NCBI RefSeq assembly: GCF_042649585.1
Contig: NZ_JBHRZM010000008.1
Location: 1-51,694, forward strand
DNA length: 51,694 bases
Direction: 5' to 3'
Source: Helicobacter_F equorum
GTDB taxonomy: Bacteria; Campylobacterota; Campylobacteria; Campylobacterales; Helicobacteraceae
In this document: in pieces, positions 1 through 8,791 of the stretch
How the letters are laid out: every line of letters starts with the position of its first letter
How positions within the stretch are numbered: position 1 is the first letter of the stretch
The notes under the pieces: generated by a model
The model's database searches: none
Told to the model about the DNA's origin: nothing
What the model saw: the letters and a program-made list of their open reading frames with translations, nothing else
Made by a program: the position numbers and the translations under genes

Positions 1-176
1 TAAAAGGTCTGTATTAACGTTTTTATTTTTAGGTTTGTTATTGCAATGTTGGGGTGTGATTGTAGCAGAAATTAGCATAAAATGCGTTTTTTGTGCAAAA
101 ATATGTGTGAATTGATTAATAATGTTTTTTAAAGGTAAAAGGTGGGATAATTACGCCTCTTTTAGCTATTTTATAT
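1..176. promoter_or_regulatory. Upstream region of tRNA-Val with a probable -10 box
   Basis: There is no gene in the first 176 bases that I can support. A GATAAT hexamer at 146-151 lies about 26 bases before the tRNA and is a plausible -10 element for it. The rest is AT-rich with no clear repeat or open frame. Confidence 0.4.
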
Positions 177-251
177 GATCGCGTAGCTCAGTGGTAGAGC
201 ACTACCTTGACATGGTAGGGGTCGCTGGTTCAAGTCCAGTCGTGATCACCA
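177..251 (+). tRNA. tRNA-Val (anticodon GAC)
   Basis: The 75 bases fold as a full cloverleaf. The acceptor arms GATCGCG and CGTGATC pair with one G-T wobble. The anticodon stem CTACC/GGTAG encloses the loop TTGACAT, giving anticodon GAC, which reads GUC and GUU valine codons. The T arm carries GGTTCAAGTCC, and CCA is encoded at 249-251. It converges with the radical SAM gene, which ends 22 bases downstream on the other strand. Confidence 0.95.
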
Positions 252-273
252 TGGCTTTGGTTTTGCAGTATTA

Positions 274-1560
274 TTATTTGTTTGATTCTGGGGTAAGTGG
301 CAAAACCTCTTTTGTTTGTATCGCGATAGGTATGTCTTTTCTGTGCTCCCACATATTTTGGCAATAATCACAGGCTTTAAAATAGTCTTGTGCATAAAAT
401 CTCCTAAAATCTGCTTTGCTTGTTTGTGAATCTAGCGTAATAAAATCTCCTTGAAATTCTTCTAATCCTTTTAACCTTGAGAGTGAGCTTGCTATGGGAC
501 ATATAAAAATATGCCCTATAGCAGGATTTTGCTTAGCTTCAGAGAAGCTCATTGTATGCAGTGGTGCATTGCCATTGAATGATTTATATGTAAAGGATTG
601 CTCCTGCCCCCCCCCCTCATTGCCTTTAGAGGCAAAACTTTCATTACTCATCACACTTACACATGGCATCATGCAAGATCGAAAATTTTTGATAATCCCT
701 GCTGTGTCGCGATTGCGTTTATAGACTCTGCCTGGATCAAACCAAGTGCTTGCGCTGTCTTGCCAAAGAACATGATATCTAACATTATGTTCTTGGAGTT
801 TTTGTATGATTTGAGGTGTTCGAAGCTTGATCTTTAGGTTAGGAGAGACAGAATAATCACTAATACTAACCCAACTTTTATATGACTGACTTAAAATACT
901 TAGTAATTCATCATTTGGTATAATTGTGCCATTGGTAACGATATCAAAGCTTTTAACTTTTGGCTCTTTTTGGAGTGCTTGTGCTACTTTTGCAATGTCT
1001 TTAAAAAGTAATGGCTCTCCCCCAATAATACGCACATAAGTGATTGAATCTACGAGATTACAAATTGCTTGCAAGGATTCTAAAATTTTATCGAGGCTAC
1101 AGGTATAGGCATTTTTGTTCTCAAAATATTGCATAAGATTATTACAAGATTCGCACCGCATCGTGCAACGCGTGGTTAATACAAGTTCAAAATATGGAAT
1201 ATCAACTTTGCCTAAAAGATATCGTAGACTCACATATGGTATGAATAACGCCTCCCTAAGAGGCATAGCTAAAACAAATGCAAGCAAGAATCTGTGTGCA
1301 AAAAAAAGTGGTAAGAGATAATATCTTTTTTCACCCTGTATGCGCTTTCTGTAGTTTGCTGTGGCGTAGGATTTGCGAATCTTTGCACGATAGGAATCTG
1401 ATAGAATCATCTTAGAAACCATTTTTCTTGTTATAAGTGCCACAAGAAAACGCACCTTTTTCTCTGAAAGAAACCGCTTTTTATAATCGATATGAAAAAA
1501 TTTTTGTGAGATATGTGTGGCATTTCTTTTGATATATCGTTGCCAAGTCATTGTATTCAT
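274..1560 (-). CDS. Radical SAM protein, phase-variable, in frame (ON)
   Basis: This 428-residue protein carries the radical SAM cluster motif CxxxCxxC at C132, C136 and C139 (TTRCTMRCESC), followed by a GGEPLL motif. Further cysteines near the C terminus (CMMPC, FICPIAS, ACDYCQ) could hold an auxiliary FeS cluster of SPASM type. The first 115 residues are basic and unlike the family core. A run of ten G on the coding strand (607-616) encodes Gly-Gly-Gly near residue 316 and is in frame here. Any slip other than by multiples of three would truncate the protein after the SAM core and remove the C-terminal cysteines. It lies 3 bases downstream of the family 8 glycosyltransferase gene in the same orientation, with an AAAGGA ribosome site. 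Radical SAM proteins next to glycosyltransferases can act on sugars or peptides; the substrate here is unknown. Confidence 0.8.
   Translation of the reverse strand: MNTMTWQRYIKRNATHISQKFFHIDYKKRFLSEKKVRFLVALITRKMVSKMILSDSYRAKIRKSYATANYRKRIQGEKRYYLLPLFFAHRFLLAFVLAMPLREALFIPYVSLRYLLGKVDIPYFELVLTTRCTMRCESCNNLMQYFENKNAYTCSLDKILESLQAICNLVDSITYVRIIGGEPLLFKDIAKVAQALQKEPKVKSFDIVTNGTIIPNDELLSILSQSYKSWVSISDYSVSPNLKIKLRTPQIIQKLQEHNVRYHVLWQDSASTWFDPGRVYKRNRDTAGIIKNFRSCMMPCVSVMSNESFASKGNEGGGQEQSFTYKSFNGNAPLHTMSFSEAKQNPAIGHIFICPIASSLSRLKGLEEFQGDFITLDSQTSKADFRRFYAQDYFKACDYCQNMWEHRKDIPIAIQTKEVLPLTPESNK
607..616 (-). repeat. G10 homopolymeric tract inside the radical SAM gene
   Basis: Ten consecutive C on the plus strand are ten G on the coding strand of the radical SAM gene. 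Such tracts slip during replication in Helicobacter and Campylobacter and switch genes on and off. At ten bases the frame is open. Confidence 0.9.
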
Positions 1561-1563
1561 AAT

Positions 1564-2678
1564 TTATCCTTTAAGAAGATGTTTGAGTTTTCGCAAGAAT
1601 GGATATAGTCCCGGGATATATGCCTTGGCATATTGACTTAATGTGATATTCAATGAACGCTTGAGATAAGGGTAGAGAATTTGTAGGTAAAACACATTTC
1701 TTTGTGCTACACGCCACCAATCTTTATCGTATGGATGTTTATTAAATATTGGCTTACCTTTTTTTGCCCAATTTACCTTTTCCCATGGCTTGTAGCCACC
1801 GCATAAATGGACTATCGCAGGATTTTTAAGCGCATCTTGGAATTCTTCGCGACTATATGTACATGGATACACGATTTGATGATTTTTTTCATAAGCTTCT
1901 TTTGCATTAAAATCTAGTCGCGAAGGATGGCGCCATATAAAATTCCACTTACAAGGTAGGATATGGATTTCCCCTTTAAATATAAAGTTGATAAAATCTT
2001 GATCTGGAAGTTGCATGTAGGTGAAGGTTTGTATATCTTCAAATGGTTTTGTTCTCCATTTAGCAAGATCGATAAGGAGTATACCGGAATTGCAGTATTC
2101 TTGTGCATCTACCAAACCATCTCGGACAATATCCACGCCTGCTATATTTATATCACGACTCGCTCCTATTGCTTTGTCGCCTATATCCATCATAAATAAC
2201 TCTCGAATATCCTTAAGCACGAGTATGTCCGTATCCAAATACACACAGCGTGCAATATGAGAATCCAGCACATCGCCAATTTTTAGGCGAAAATAGGCAG
2301 TCCAATTTGGTCCAGATTCCCCCCAAGGGGCAAGATTTTCAAATTCTTTTTGACTTAATGGATGAAAAGCAATAGTGCAAGGATAAATAGCATTAAGTGT
2401 AGTTTCTAAAGATTGAAGTTTGTGTTTGGTCTTTTTTTGGAGTGTGTCATGCAAAAGATGAAAAGTAATAGGAAGATTTGGATATCTTGAAGTATTAATT
2501 TCATTTGTGGTTAAGGATTTTGTATCTATTTGTGGTTGTGGTTGCCCCCCCCCCTATTAAATGTCTTAGGAGATAGATTCTCAATAATGCTTTGCATGGC
2601 TACTGCTGCATATTTAACATAATTGTCATCACACCCAAAAACAATGTGATAACTCGTATCTAGAAAGTTTGTGCGCAT
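1564..2678 (-). pseudogene. Family 8 glycosyltransferase, phase-variable, frameshifted OFF
   Basis: An ATG at 2678 opens a frame whose product starts with the family 8 nucleotide-sugar motif (HIVFGCDDNYVKYAAVAMQS), but after the G10 tract at 2545-2554 it meets TAG at 2526-2528, leaving only 50 residues. The rest of the enzyme lies in another frame from about 2454 down to 1564 and has the metal-binding YLDTDILV (DxD) motif, the LIDLAKWR region and a C-terminal HLCGGYKPWE block typical of the family. Adding one G (11), or removing two, joins the halves into a 371-residue protein. So this is a contingency locus captured in the OFF state rather than a decayed gene; no other lesion is visible. LgtC-like members add galactose or glucose to LPS. 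The same transcript would continue into the radical SAM gene. Confidence 0.85.
2545..2554 (-). repeat. G10 homopolymeric tract in the family 8 glycosyltransferase gene
   Basis: Ten C on the plus strand, ten G on the coding strand, placed about 42 codons after the ATG at 2678. At ten bases the downstream catalytic frame is out of register; eleven bases would restore it. Confidence 0.9.
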
Positions 2679-2724
2679 AAAAAACCTTTAGGTAAATTTT
2701 GTGGCATTATAGCAAATTTATAAT

Positions 2725-3186
2725 TTATATGTGTTTGTGAAATTCTAATTTTTTACTTAGCATAAGGGTATTGTCTGTGTATTTAGCATAGAGTATATAT
2801 AAGGCATAGATTTCCCCATTGCCTAATCGTGCAAATGGAAAGCGCACATAATATGTATTTTGTTGTTCCTGCGTGGCGGTGGTAAAGTATGCGCGAATCT
2901 GCACACCTTTGATTGAGGCAATTTTTAGGGTATTTGTTGCAATTGTTACACTTACATTTGGATATTGTGTGGCTAGTTGTATGTGTAGCGTGTGTGGTTC
3001 ACTTTTGCATATGAGTGCATATTGTGTTGCATCAAAGGCATAAAAACAATTTGCACTATGAATGTAGAAAGGTTGATATATGTGTGAATCTTGCGTTGCT
3101 TGTGGCGTAGATTCTGTATGGGGTTGCAAAACGCTTAGGCTTAATACATGTTGGCTATGTAAAAAGTCCTGTATCGCTTGGTGCAT
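2725..3186 (-). CDS. YhbP-like (UPF0306) protein of the pyridoxamine-phosphate-oxidase fold
   Basis: The 153-residue product matches the YhbP/UPF0306 pattern as I recall it: an ANCFYAFD segment near residue 45, IKGVQIRA in the middle, RFPFAR near residue 117, and a KYTDNTLMLSKKLEF end. That family has the split-barrel fold of pyridoxamine phosphate oxidase. Its biochemical role is not established and cofactor binding is unproven. No signal peptide is seen. The gene stands alone between the off glycosyltransferase and the peroxidase, with 46 bases separating it from the glycosyltransferase start. Confidence 0.65.
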   Translation of the reverse strand: MHQAIQDFLHSQHVLSLSVLQPHTESTPQATQDSHIYQPFYIHSANCFYAFDATQYALICKSEPHTLHIQLATQYPNVSVTIATNTLKIASIKGVQIRAYFTTATQEQQNTYYVRFPFARLGNGEIYALYILYAKYTDNTLMLSKKLEFHKHI

Positions 3187-3249
3187 GTATTCCTCTGGTG
3201 TATGGATTTTGGTATCAAAATCTCATGAGCTTGATACTTTGAGTTAGGT

Positions 3250-3273
3250 TCTCCAAACCTTAGAGCTTGGAGA
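3250..3273. repeat. Hairpin with TCTCCAA/TTGGAGA arms
   Basis: Perfect 7-base arms TCTCCAA (3250-3256) and TTGGAGA (3267-3273) flank a 10-base loop, just past the stop of the peroxidase gene. No T run follows on the minus strand, so it is not a classic intrinsic terminator. A closely similar hairpin lies at 43948-43965. Confidence 0.5.
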
Positions 3274-3281
3274 TATGAGAA

Positions 3282-4325
3282 TTATTGAAATTCTGGCTTA
3301 GGTGTTTTGGCAGTAGAATCTGGAAGCATAGGGTATTCTACCTTTGGTTTGCGTCCTGTAAGGGATTGTAGGAAACTTGCAATTTTTTTTGCTTCTGTGT
3401 CATCTATATCTATACCAAGTTGGATACTGCCCATTTCTTTGATAGCATCAGTGAGATTCCAAAACGCACCATTATGAAAATACGGAGCAGTTTGGGCGAC
3501 ATTGCGTAAAGTCGGAGCTTTCACTAATCCATCTTTATTTCCTTTAAACCCACCTAGTGAAGAGAATTGGTAATTTTTTACTACAGCAAATGGTTGCATA
3601 CTACCGCCGAGATTTATACCGGTATGGCATGTCGCGCAACCTTTGTCCAAAAAGATTGCTAAACCTTCTTTTTGTTCTCTGCTAAGTGCGTTGTTATCGC
3701 CATTGAGAAAATCATCAAAAGGCGATGGGGTAATGAGTGTGCGTTCATACACGCCAATTGTTGAGGCAATAAGTTCAAAAGTGATCTTTGTACTTGCACC
3801 ATAGGCTTTTTTGAATGCATCAACATATTCTGGAATAGAAGTGATACGCTCAACAATAAGATCTTTGGAAGCTGCCATTTCTACAGGATTTTGGATAGGT
3901 CCTTGTGCCTGATCAGCAAGATGTGCCGCGCGTCCATCCCAAAACTGAATCTCATTAAAGACACTATTATACACTGTTGGAGAGTTTAGGTGTTGTCCAT
4001 TGGGTTGCCATTTATGACCAATAGCCGCAGGCACAAGATCCGCACCACCTAAGCCGAGATTATGGCAAGTGTTGCATGAGATGAGATTGCTTTTGGAGAG
4101 GCGAGGATCAAAATAAAGCATTTTGCCCAATTCTATTTTTTCTTTGGTGCTTTTGTTGCTTTTGGCATCAGGAGCAGTTTTTTCAATTAGGGCTTGGATT
4201 TGAGCTTGTGATTTTGGTATGGCTTGTATGCCATTATCTGTAGCCATTTTGCGTAGTGTTGTATCATTTGGTGTAGCAGCCAAAGCAATAACAATGCTTG
4301 CGAGACCTAAACTTAGTTTTTTCAT
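3282..4325 (-). CDS. ccp: Di-heme cytochrome c peroxidase
   Basis: This 347-residue periplasmic enzyme reduces hydrogen peroxide with electrons from cytochrome c. A signal peptide (MKKLSLGLASIVIALAA) leads the protein. Two covalent heme sites are visible, CNTCH near residue 84 and CATCH near residue 230, in the spacing of the MauG/CcpA family, with the conserved LNSPTVYNSVFN and APTLRNVAQTAPYFHNG blocks. It matches the H. pylori cytochrome c551 peroxidase type in size. An AAGGAG site precedes the ATG, and a GATAAT hexamer on the minus strand (4345-4350) is a likely -10 box, so the gene is probably monocistronic. It would protect a microaerophile that respires with cytochromes. Confidence 0.93.
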   Translation of the reverse strand: MKKLSLGLASIVIALAATPNDTTLRKMATDNGIQAIPKSQAQIQALIEKTAPDAKSNKSTKEKIELGKMLYFDPRLSKSNLISCNTCHNLGLGGADLVPAAIGHKWQPNGQHLNSPTVYNSVFNEIQFWDGRAAHLADQAQGPIQNPVEMAASKDLIVERITSIPEYVDAFKKAYGASTKITFELIASTIGVYERTLITPSPFDDFLNGDNNALSREQKEGLAIFLDKGCATCHTGINLGGSMQPFAVVKNYQFSSLGGFKGNKDGLVKAPTLRNVAQTAPYFHNGAFWNLTDAIKEMGSIQLGIDIDDTEAKKIASFLQSLTGRKPKVEYPMLPDSTAKTPKPEFQ

Positions 4326-4368
4326 AAAAACTCCTTAACTCTATATTATCCTAATCTTTCTAGCATAA

Positions 4369-4429
4369 GCAATTTTTATTTAGGATGTGTATTATTGGAT
4401 AGCCTAGCTTAAGGGATTATAAAAATTGC
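4369..4429. repeat. 11-base inverted repeat between msrA and ccp
   Basis: GCAATTTTTAT (4369-4379) is repeated inverted as ATAAAAATTGC (4419-4429) with about 39 bases between. It lies between the end of msrA and the promoter of the peroxidase gene. It could be a terminator-like or regulatory structure; nothing in the sequence decides. Confidence 0.4.
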
Positions 4430-4436
4430 AGGAAAT

Positions 4437-4940
4437 TTAAGGTTCCATGAGTGCAATTTTGCTTATATCGATATGGCAATAGCCATTAGGGTTTTTGAGC
4501 AAATATTTTTGGTGATAAGATTCTGCGGGATAGAAATTTTGCAAGAGCATGACTTCTGTAACGACTTCTTTTGTGTAAAGTGGTGTGATGTATGTGGAGA
4601 TGAATGTCCGAATCTGTGGCAAAATTTCTGCGTTGTTTGTGTAGATTCCATTGCGATATTGTGTGCCAAAATCATGTGCTTGATAATTGAGTGCCGTTGG
4701 ATCAACCACGGCAAAAAATCGTCGCAATAGATTCTCTAAGCTTAGCGCCTTGGGGTCATAGATGACATATAGTGCCTCAACTGCATTAGTGCTATGTGAG
4801 CAGACTTGCTCATAGCTAGGATTTGGAATGAGTGAGTTCGCGTAGCCTACTTGCGTTTCACATATTCCATTGATGAGATCAAAATATCGTTGTAATCCCC
4901 AAAAACAGCCACCAGCTAGGTAAATTTCTTCTCGTGTCAT
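4437..4940 (-). CDS. msrA: Peptide methionine sulfoxide reductase A
   Basis: The 168-residue product repairs oxidised methionine (S-sulfoxide) in proteins with thioredoxin as reductant. The active-site GCFWG is at residues 11-15, and the family blocks GTQYRNGIY and ESYHQKYL are present. I chose the ATG at 4940, which overlaps the mlaF stop as ATGA; an upstream start would add 18 residues without family support. H. pylori carries an MsrA-MsrB fusion; this protein ends after the MsrA domain and no MsrB is in the window. It is the last gene of the fdxA-ppx-waaC-lpxL-mlaE-mlaF-msrA run. Confidence 0.93.
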   Translation of the reverse strand: MTREEIYLAGGCFWGLQRYFDLINGICETQVGYANSLIPNPSYEQVCSHSTNAVEALYVIYDPKALSLENLLRRFFAVVDPTALNYQAHDFGTQYRNGIYTNNAEILPQIRTFISTYITPLYTKEVVTEVMLLQNFYPAESYHQKYLLKNPNGYCHIDISKIALMEP

Positions 4941-5689
4941 TGTAATATCCTCTTTCCTCGATTGCCAGAAAAAATCTCTGTTTGCATACCACAAGTTCTT
5001 AATTCTTCAAGACTGCCACAAAAGGCTATTTTTTTGTTTTCAAGCAAAATAAATCTATCCACGCTATCTCGTATAGAATCTAAATCGTGGGTCACCATAA
5101 TGATTGTGATATTGAGCATTTCTTTAAGTTGTATAATAAGTGTATCAAAATTTTGGGCACTTTTTGGATCAAGTCCGCTTGTGGGTTCATCAAGAAATAA
5201 AATATCAGGGCTTGTGATTAGGGCACGTGCTAAGGCTACACGTTTTTTCATACCGCCACTTAATGCGTATGGATATTTATAAATGTTTTGCAAGGGAAGA
5301 CCCACGCGATCACACCAAAATGCTGCAATTTCATTGATACTTTTTTGTGGAAGATTTCCGCGTTGTACAAGGGGCATACCGACATTATCTAACACATTCA
5401 TTGAGCTAAAAAGCGCCCCAAACTGAAACATAACACTACATTTATCTAAAATCATATGGCGCTTAGAATCTTCTAGCTCCCAAATATTGCATCCAAAGAT
5501 TGTGATTGTGCCACTTAGAGGTTTTTGGAGATAGATCATATTGCGTAAAAGCGTAGATTTACCACTCCCACTCCCGCCTAATATACCAAAGACTTCGCGC
5601 TTGTGAATGCTAAAACTAATATCATCGTGTATCGTTACGCCTCGTGTGTATTGTGTAGTGAGATGGCTAACTTCGATAATTTCTGACAT
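4937..5689 (-). CDS. mlaF: MlaF-type ABC transporter ATPase
   Basis: The 250-residue ATPase powers a phospholipid (Mla-type) transporter at the inner membrane. It has a Walker A GGSGSGKST at residues 38-46, the signature LSGGMKKR near residue 146, and Walker B ILFLDEPTSGLD near residue 166, followed by the switch histidine in MVTHDLDS. It starts one base before the end of the mlaE permease gene and overlaps msrA by four bases. The periplasmic substrate-binding MlaD partner is not found adjacent, so it must lie elsewhere or be missing. The substrate is inferred from family and partner, not shown. Confidence 0.88.
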   Translation of the reverse strand: MSEIIEVSHLTTQYTRGVTIHDDISFSIHKREVFGILGGSGSGKSTLLRNMIYLQKPLSGTITIFGCNIWELEDSKRHMILDKCSVMFQFGALFSSMNVLDNVGMPLVQRGNLPQKSINEIAAFWCDRVGLPLQNIYKYPYALSGGMKKRVALARALITSPDILFLDEPTSGLDPKSAQNFDTLIIQLKEMLNITIIMVTHDLDSIRDSVDRFILLENKKIAFCGSLEELRTCGMQTEIFSGNRGKRILQ

Positions 5690-6790
5690 TTAGATTCCTA
5701 AAGCGGTGGTAAGAAATGAGAATATGGCATTTATCACGATAATCCAAAAGATTGCATTTACAACACTTAGGGTAGTTTGTTTGCCTAGAGATTCTGTATC
5801 ACCTTGCACTTTTAATCCTCTAAAACACCCTACAAGTCCGATTGCTAAGCCAAAAAATGGTGCTTTGGCGATACCAACCCAAAAATTTGTAATTGCTACA
5901 TATTCATAAAATCGCTCCCAATATTGTGTGAAGCTTATTCCAGCCTGTAAATTTGTGGCAAGCATTCCAGCAAGTAGACTTATGATATCCGAAAGAAATA
6001 CTAATAAAGGCATTGTGATAACAAGAGCTAAGATTCTTGGTGTAACAAGAAAATCTATCACACTAAAGCCCATAGTTTTAAGCGCATCATTTTCTTCGTT
6101 TAGATTCATAACACCAATTTGCGCACTAAAGCTTGAGGCAGATCGTCCTGCAATAACAAGGGCTAGAATAAATGGTCCTAATTCGCGCAAACAAAGTTTT
6201 GCTATTATTTCTACACTCATGATTGGTACACCCATTTTATCTAGCTGTATCACGCCTTGCAGAGCAATAGCATAACTTACGATAAAGCTTGTAGTAAGCA
6301 CTACAGGCAAAGATTTTAGTCCAGATTCTGAAATGTGGTAAAAAATGGAGGCGATTTTAAAGCGTCGTGGGTTTAGTAAGCTAAGCCCCAAGTAATACAA
6401 TGCCATACCAAAAAAATGCAAAAAATCTAGTGCGTTTTGGACAAAATCCACCACCCATAACCCTATGCTACTAAAAAAAGCAAACAAAGGAGAGGCTTTG
6501 TGCGTGTCTTTGGGCAATGTGATAGAATGATTAAGCGTGGCAACAATTTCTTTGGTGTGATGGTTTAGGTGGGTAAATGTGTAGGTTTTGTGTTCTAAAA
6601 GTGAGAGTAGGTAGGCACAAAATGCAAAATCCACAATCGGCTGTGTGCTAAAATCAATTTCTATATGCTGTGCTTTTTGGAGGATTTTTTGGAGGGCGTG
6701 TAAGTCTTTTTTGGAAGTTGTATATAGCCACTCTCCACTAAGCATAATGCGTAGAGTAGGTGTGGATTGGAGGATTTGTATAGTATTCAT
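5690..6790 (-). CDS. mlaE: MlaE-type ABC permease with N-terminal STAS-like domain
   Basis: The 366-residue protein has a soluble N-terminal domain of about 110 residues resembling a STAS/MlaB fold, then an MlaE permease with five or so membrane spans and the conserved ELGPFILALVIAGRSASSFSAQIG loop region (residues about 208-231). STAS-permease fusions are common for Mla systems in Campylobacterota and make a separate MlaB unnecessary. Its ATG overlaps the stop of lpxL (ATGA) and its stop directly abuts mlaF, so the pair is translationally coupled. Expected role: moving phospholipids between inner and outer membranes to keep outer membrane asymmetry. Confidence 0.87.
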   Translation of the reverse strand: MNTIQILQSTPTLRIMLSGEWLYTTSKKDLHALQKILQKAQHIEIDFSTQPIVDFAFCAYLLSLLEHKTYTFTHLNHHTKEIVATLNHSITLPKDTHKASPLFAFFSSIGLWVVDFVQNALDFLHFFGMALYYLGLSLLNPRRFKIASIFYHISESGLKSLPVVLTTSFIVSYAIALQGVIQLDKMGVPIMSVEIIAKLCLRELGPFILALVIAGRSASSFSAQIGVMNLNEENDALKTMGFSVIDFLVTPRILALVITMPLLVFLSDIISLLAGMLATNLQAGISFTQYWERFYEYVAITNFWVGIAKAPFFGLAIGLVGCFRGLKVQGDTESLGKQTTLSVVNAIFWIIVINAIFSFLTTALGI

Positions 6791-7713
6791 GGGTATTTCT
6801 TTTGATACATGTCTGGATAAAATACCTTAAAGCGTTTGTGAAACCAAAACCAACTGCTTGGGCTAGATTCTATGACGCGTTGTGTTATGTGTGCTTGGGC
6901 TTGTGTAGCTTCTAGGATATCTTGAGACATATTGTGGGAATTGTTTGCCCTAATTGGTTCATAAAATCTCACTTTATAGCGTGAATAGTCTTTGTTTGGA
7001 TTAATAAAGACTGGCACAATATTAACACCAAAACGGCGAGAAAGCACGGAGGCGATAGTCGTGTGTGTGGCTCTTTTGCCAAAAAATTCTACTTCGACGC
7101 CTTCGTGCAAACTTATATTTTGATCAACAAGGATTCCCACGAGAGCATTTTTTTGCGCATACATTTTAATGAGATGTTTAAACGCGCCTTTTTTATCTAT
7201 CATACGCACACCATTGTTTTCACGGCGTTTGATAATCATATGGTTGATAGATTCAAATTGTGTAAGCCTCCCAAGGGATGCCATTTGACACATACGATAG
7301 CGTGGTGGCAAGATTGTAGCCATTGCCTCCCAATAGCCAAAGTGTGCCGATACAAGCACTGCTCCGCCATCTTTATTAATAGATTCTGTGATGTGGTATT
7401 CATCGACAAACTCAAAGCGTTTGGTGTATGTCTGTGGGTTAAGATAGACTACACGAATACTCTCTAATAACACAAAGGCAAAATTTTCATAACAACGGCG
7501 AATAATAGCGTGTTTTTCTTCATGGCTAAGTGTCTGCCCGTAGACAAACTCAAGGTTTGCATATGCATCGTTGTATCGGCGTTTATCAAGAATATAAAAT
7601 ATCCAAGCAAGTGCTTTTATATGCCACACAAAACATATATGTGGCATTTTGGCAAGATATAATCCTAAAGCACCACTTAGGAATTCAAGAAGCAAAATGG
7701 CAGGTTTTAACAT
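6787..7713 (-). CDS. lpxL: Lipid A late acyltransferase (LpxL/HtrB family)
   Basis: The 308-residue protein has the LPLAT catalytic motif HxxxxE as SAHFGYWE (H124, E129) after an N-terminal membrane anchor. Enzymes of this family add a secondary acyl chain to the lipid A precursor at the inner membrane, using acyl-ACP. Its gene overlaps the end of waaC by seven bases, the same order as HP0279-HP0280 in H. pylori, which supports the assignment. Which chain it transfers cannot be read from the sequence. Confidence 0.88.
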   Translation of the reverse strand: MLKPAILLLEFLSGALGLYLAKMPHICFVWHIKALAWIFYILDKRRYNDAYANLEFVYGQTLSHEEKHAIIRRCYENFAFVLLESIRVVYLNPQTYTKRFEFVDEYHITESINKDGGAVLVSAHFGYWEAMATILPPRYRMCQMASLGRLTQFESINHMIIKRRENNGVRMIDKKGAFKHLIKMYAQKNALVGILVDQNISLHEGVEVEFFGKRATHTTIASVLSRRFGVNIVPVFINPNKDYSRYKVRFYEPIRANNSHNMSQDILEATQAQAHITQRVIESSPSSWFWFHKRFKVFYPDMYQKKYP

Positions 7714-8783
7714 ACGATATCCTTGTATTGTATAGCAAGAAGTTGTAAGGCTTGTTGTGCAATATCGCTAGGTGCTATGTTGTTGATCGAAAAGTCTTGT
7801 TTGTCGTATGTGGGATTGTCGTTGCCGCTTAAGACAAGGTTATGTTCCCCTAAAAGCTGGAATCTTTTGGCTGGGGTATTGCCATAGAGTGTAATTGACG
7901 CCCTTTTTAAAGCCCATGCAAGATGTGTGATCCCTGTGTCTCCCCCAATGACAAGATCCATATGTGCCACAAGGGCTTTGACTTCATCAAGATTGAGGTG
8001 ATTTAGTGGTGTGATGATGCGTGAATCTTGCAATGTATCTAGGGATTGCATAATCTGTGTAGGCTTATGGGTGTCGGTGTGTGTGAGGAGGAAAATCTGT
8101 GCCGATTGTAGGTGTTTGCATAGTATGCTGATGGCTTTGGCAAAAAGTATAGGATCATATGTTTTGGAGGACAAAGAAGATTCTAAAATGCATAATACGT
8201 AAGGCTTGCTTTGAAACTTAGCGCTAATATGTGCAAGGGCTTGTGGTGTGTAAGCAAAAGAATGATTTGTATGTGCGATCATATCATGAAGTGTGGGTTG
8301 TGATTGGTGTGTGATGTGCAAAAGTTCTTTGGCTTTGTGGAGAAGTAGCGCATTGCGTTTTAGGATATTTTCTTGATATGGGATATGCACACGATGTGTA
8401 TAAAAAAGTGCACTTAGAGATTCTTTTGCTGATGTAAAGCCAAATCCTATAAAACTATGCTTGTGAATAAATGTTCCTATAAGTGCGGATTTTATAAGTC
8501 CTTGCATATCGATAAGCAGGTCAAAGGCTGGGAGTTTTCTAAGTGTTTTGATAAGGTGAAGTTTTTGGCGTAAGGTTTGGTGCTTTAATGTGATGACTTC
8601 TAATGAATCTATACAGGGCGAATGTTCTAAAATAGTGCTAAATCGTGAATCTACAAACCAAGTGAGGTGGATTTGGTAGCGTTGTTTGAGAGAGTGCACA
8701 AAATCTGCCAAAAATGCCCCACTCACAATACAATCACCCAAGGCTGAGAGGCGGATAATACCTATGCGTAGAGTTTGTACCAT
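7707..8783 (-). CDS. waaC: Lipopolysaccharide heptosyltransferase I
   Basis: The 358-residue family 9 glycosyltransferase attaches the first L-glycero-D-manno-heptose to Kdo of the LPS inner core. Visible features are the N-terminal RLSALGDCIVS block (residues about 11-21), a central DLLIDMQGLIKSAL stretch and the C-terminal nucleotide-sugar site VIGGDTGITHLAWAL near residue 283. Gene order with ppx and lpxL is as in H. pylori. It follows ppx after 8 bases. Confidence 0.9.
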   Translation of the reverse strand: MVQTLRIGIIRLSALGDCIVSGAFLADFVHSLKQRYQIHLTWFVDSRFSTILEHSPCIDSLEVITLKHQTLRQKLHLIKTLRKLPAFDLLIDMQGLIKSALIGTFIHKHSFIGFGFTSAKESLSALFYTHRVHIPYQENILKRNALLLHKAKELLHITHQSQPTLHDMIAHTNHSFAYTPQALAHISAKFQSKPYVLCILESSLSSKTYDPILFAKAISILCKHLQSAQIFLLTHTDTHKPTQIMQSLDTLQDSRIITPLNHLNLDEVKALVAHMDLVIGGDTGITHLAWALKRASITLYGNTPAKRFQLLGEHNLVLSGNDNPTYDKQDFSINNIAPSDIAQQALQLLAIQYKDIVC

Positions 8784-8791
8784 TTTGTGCC

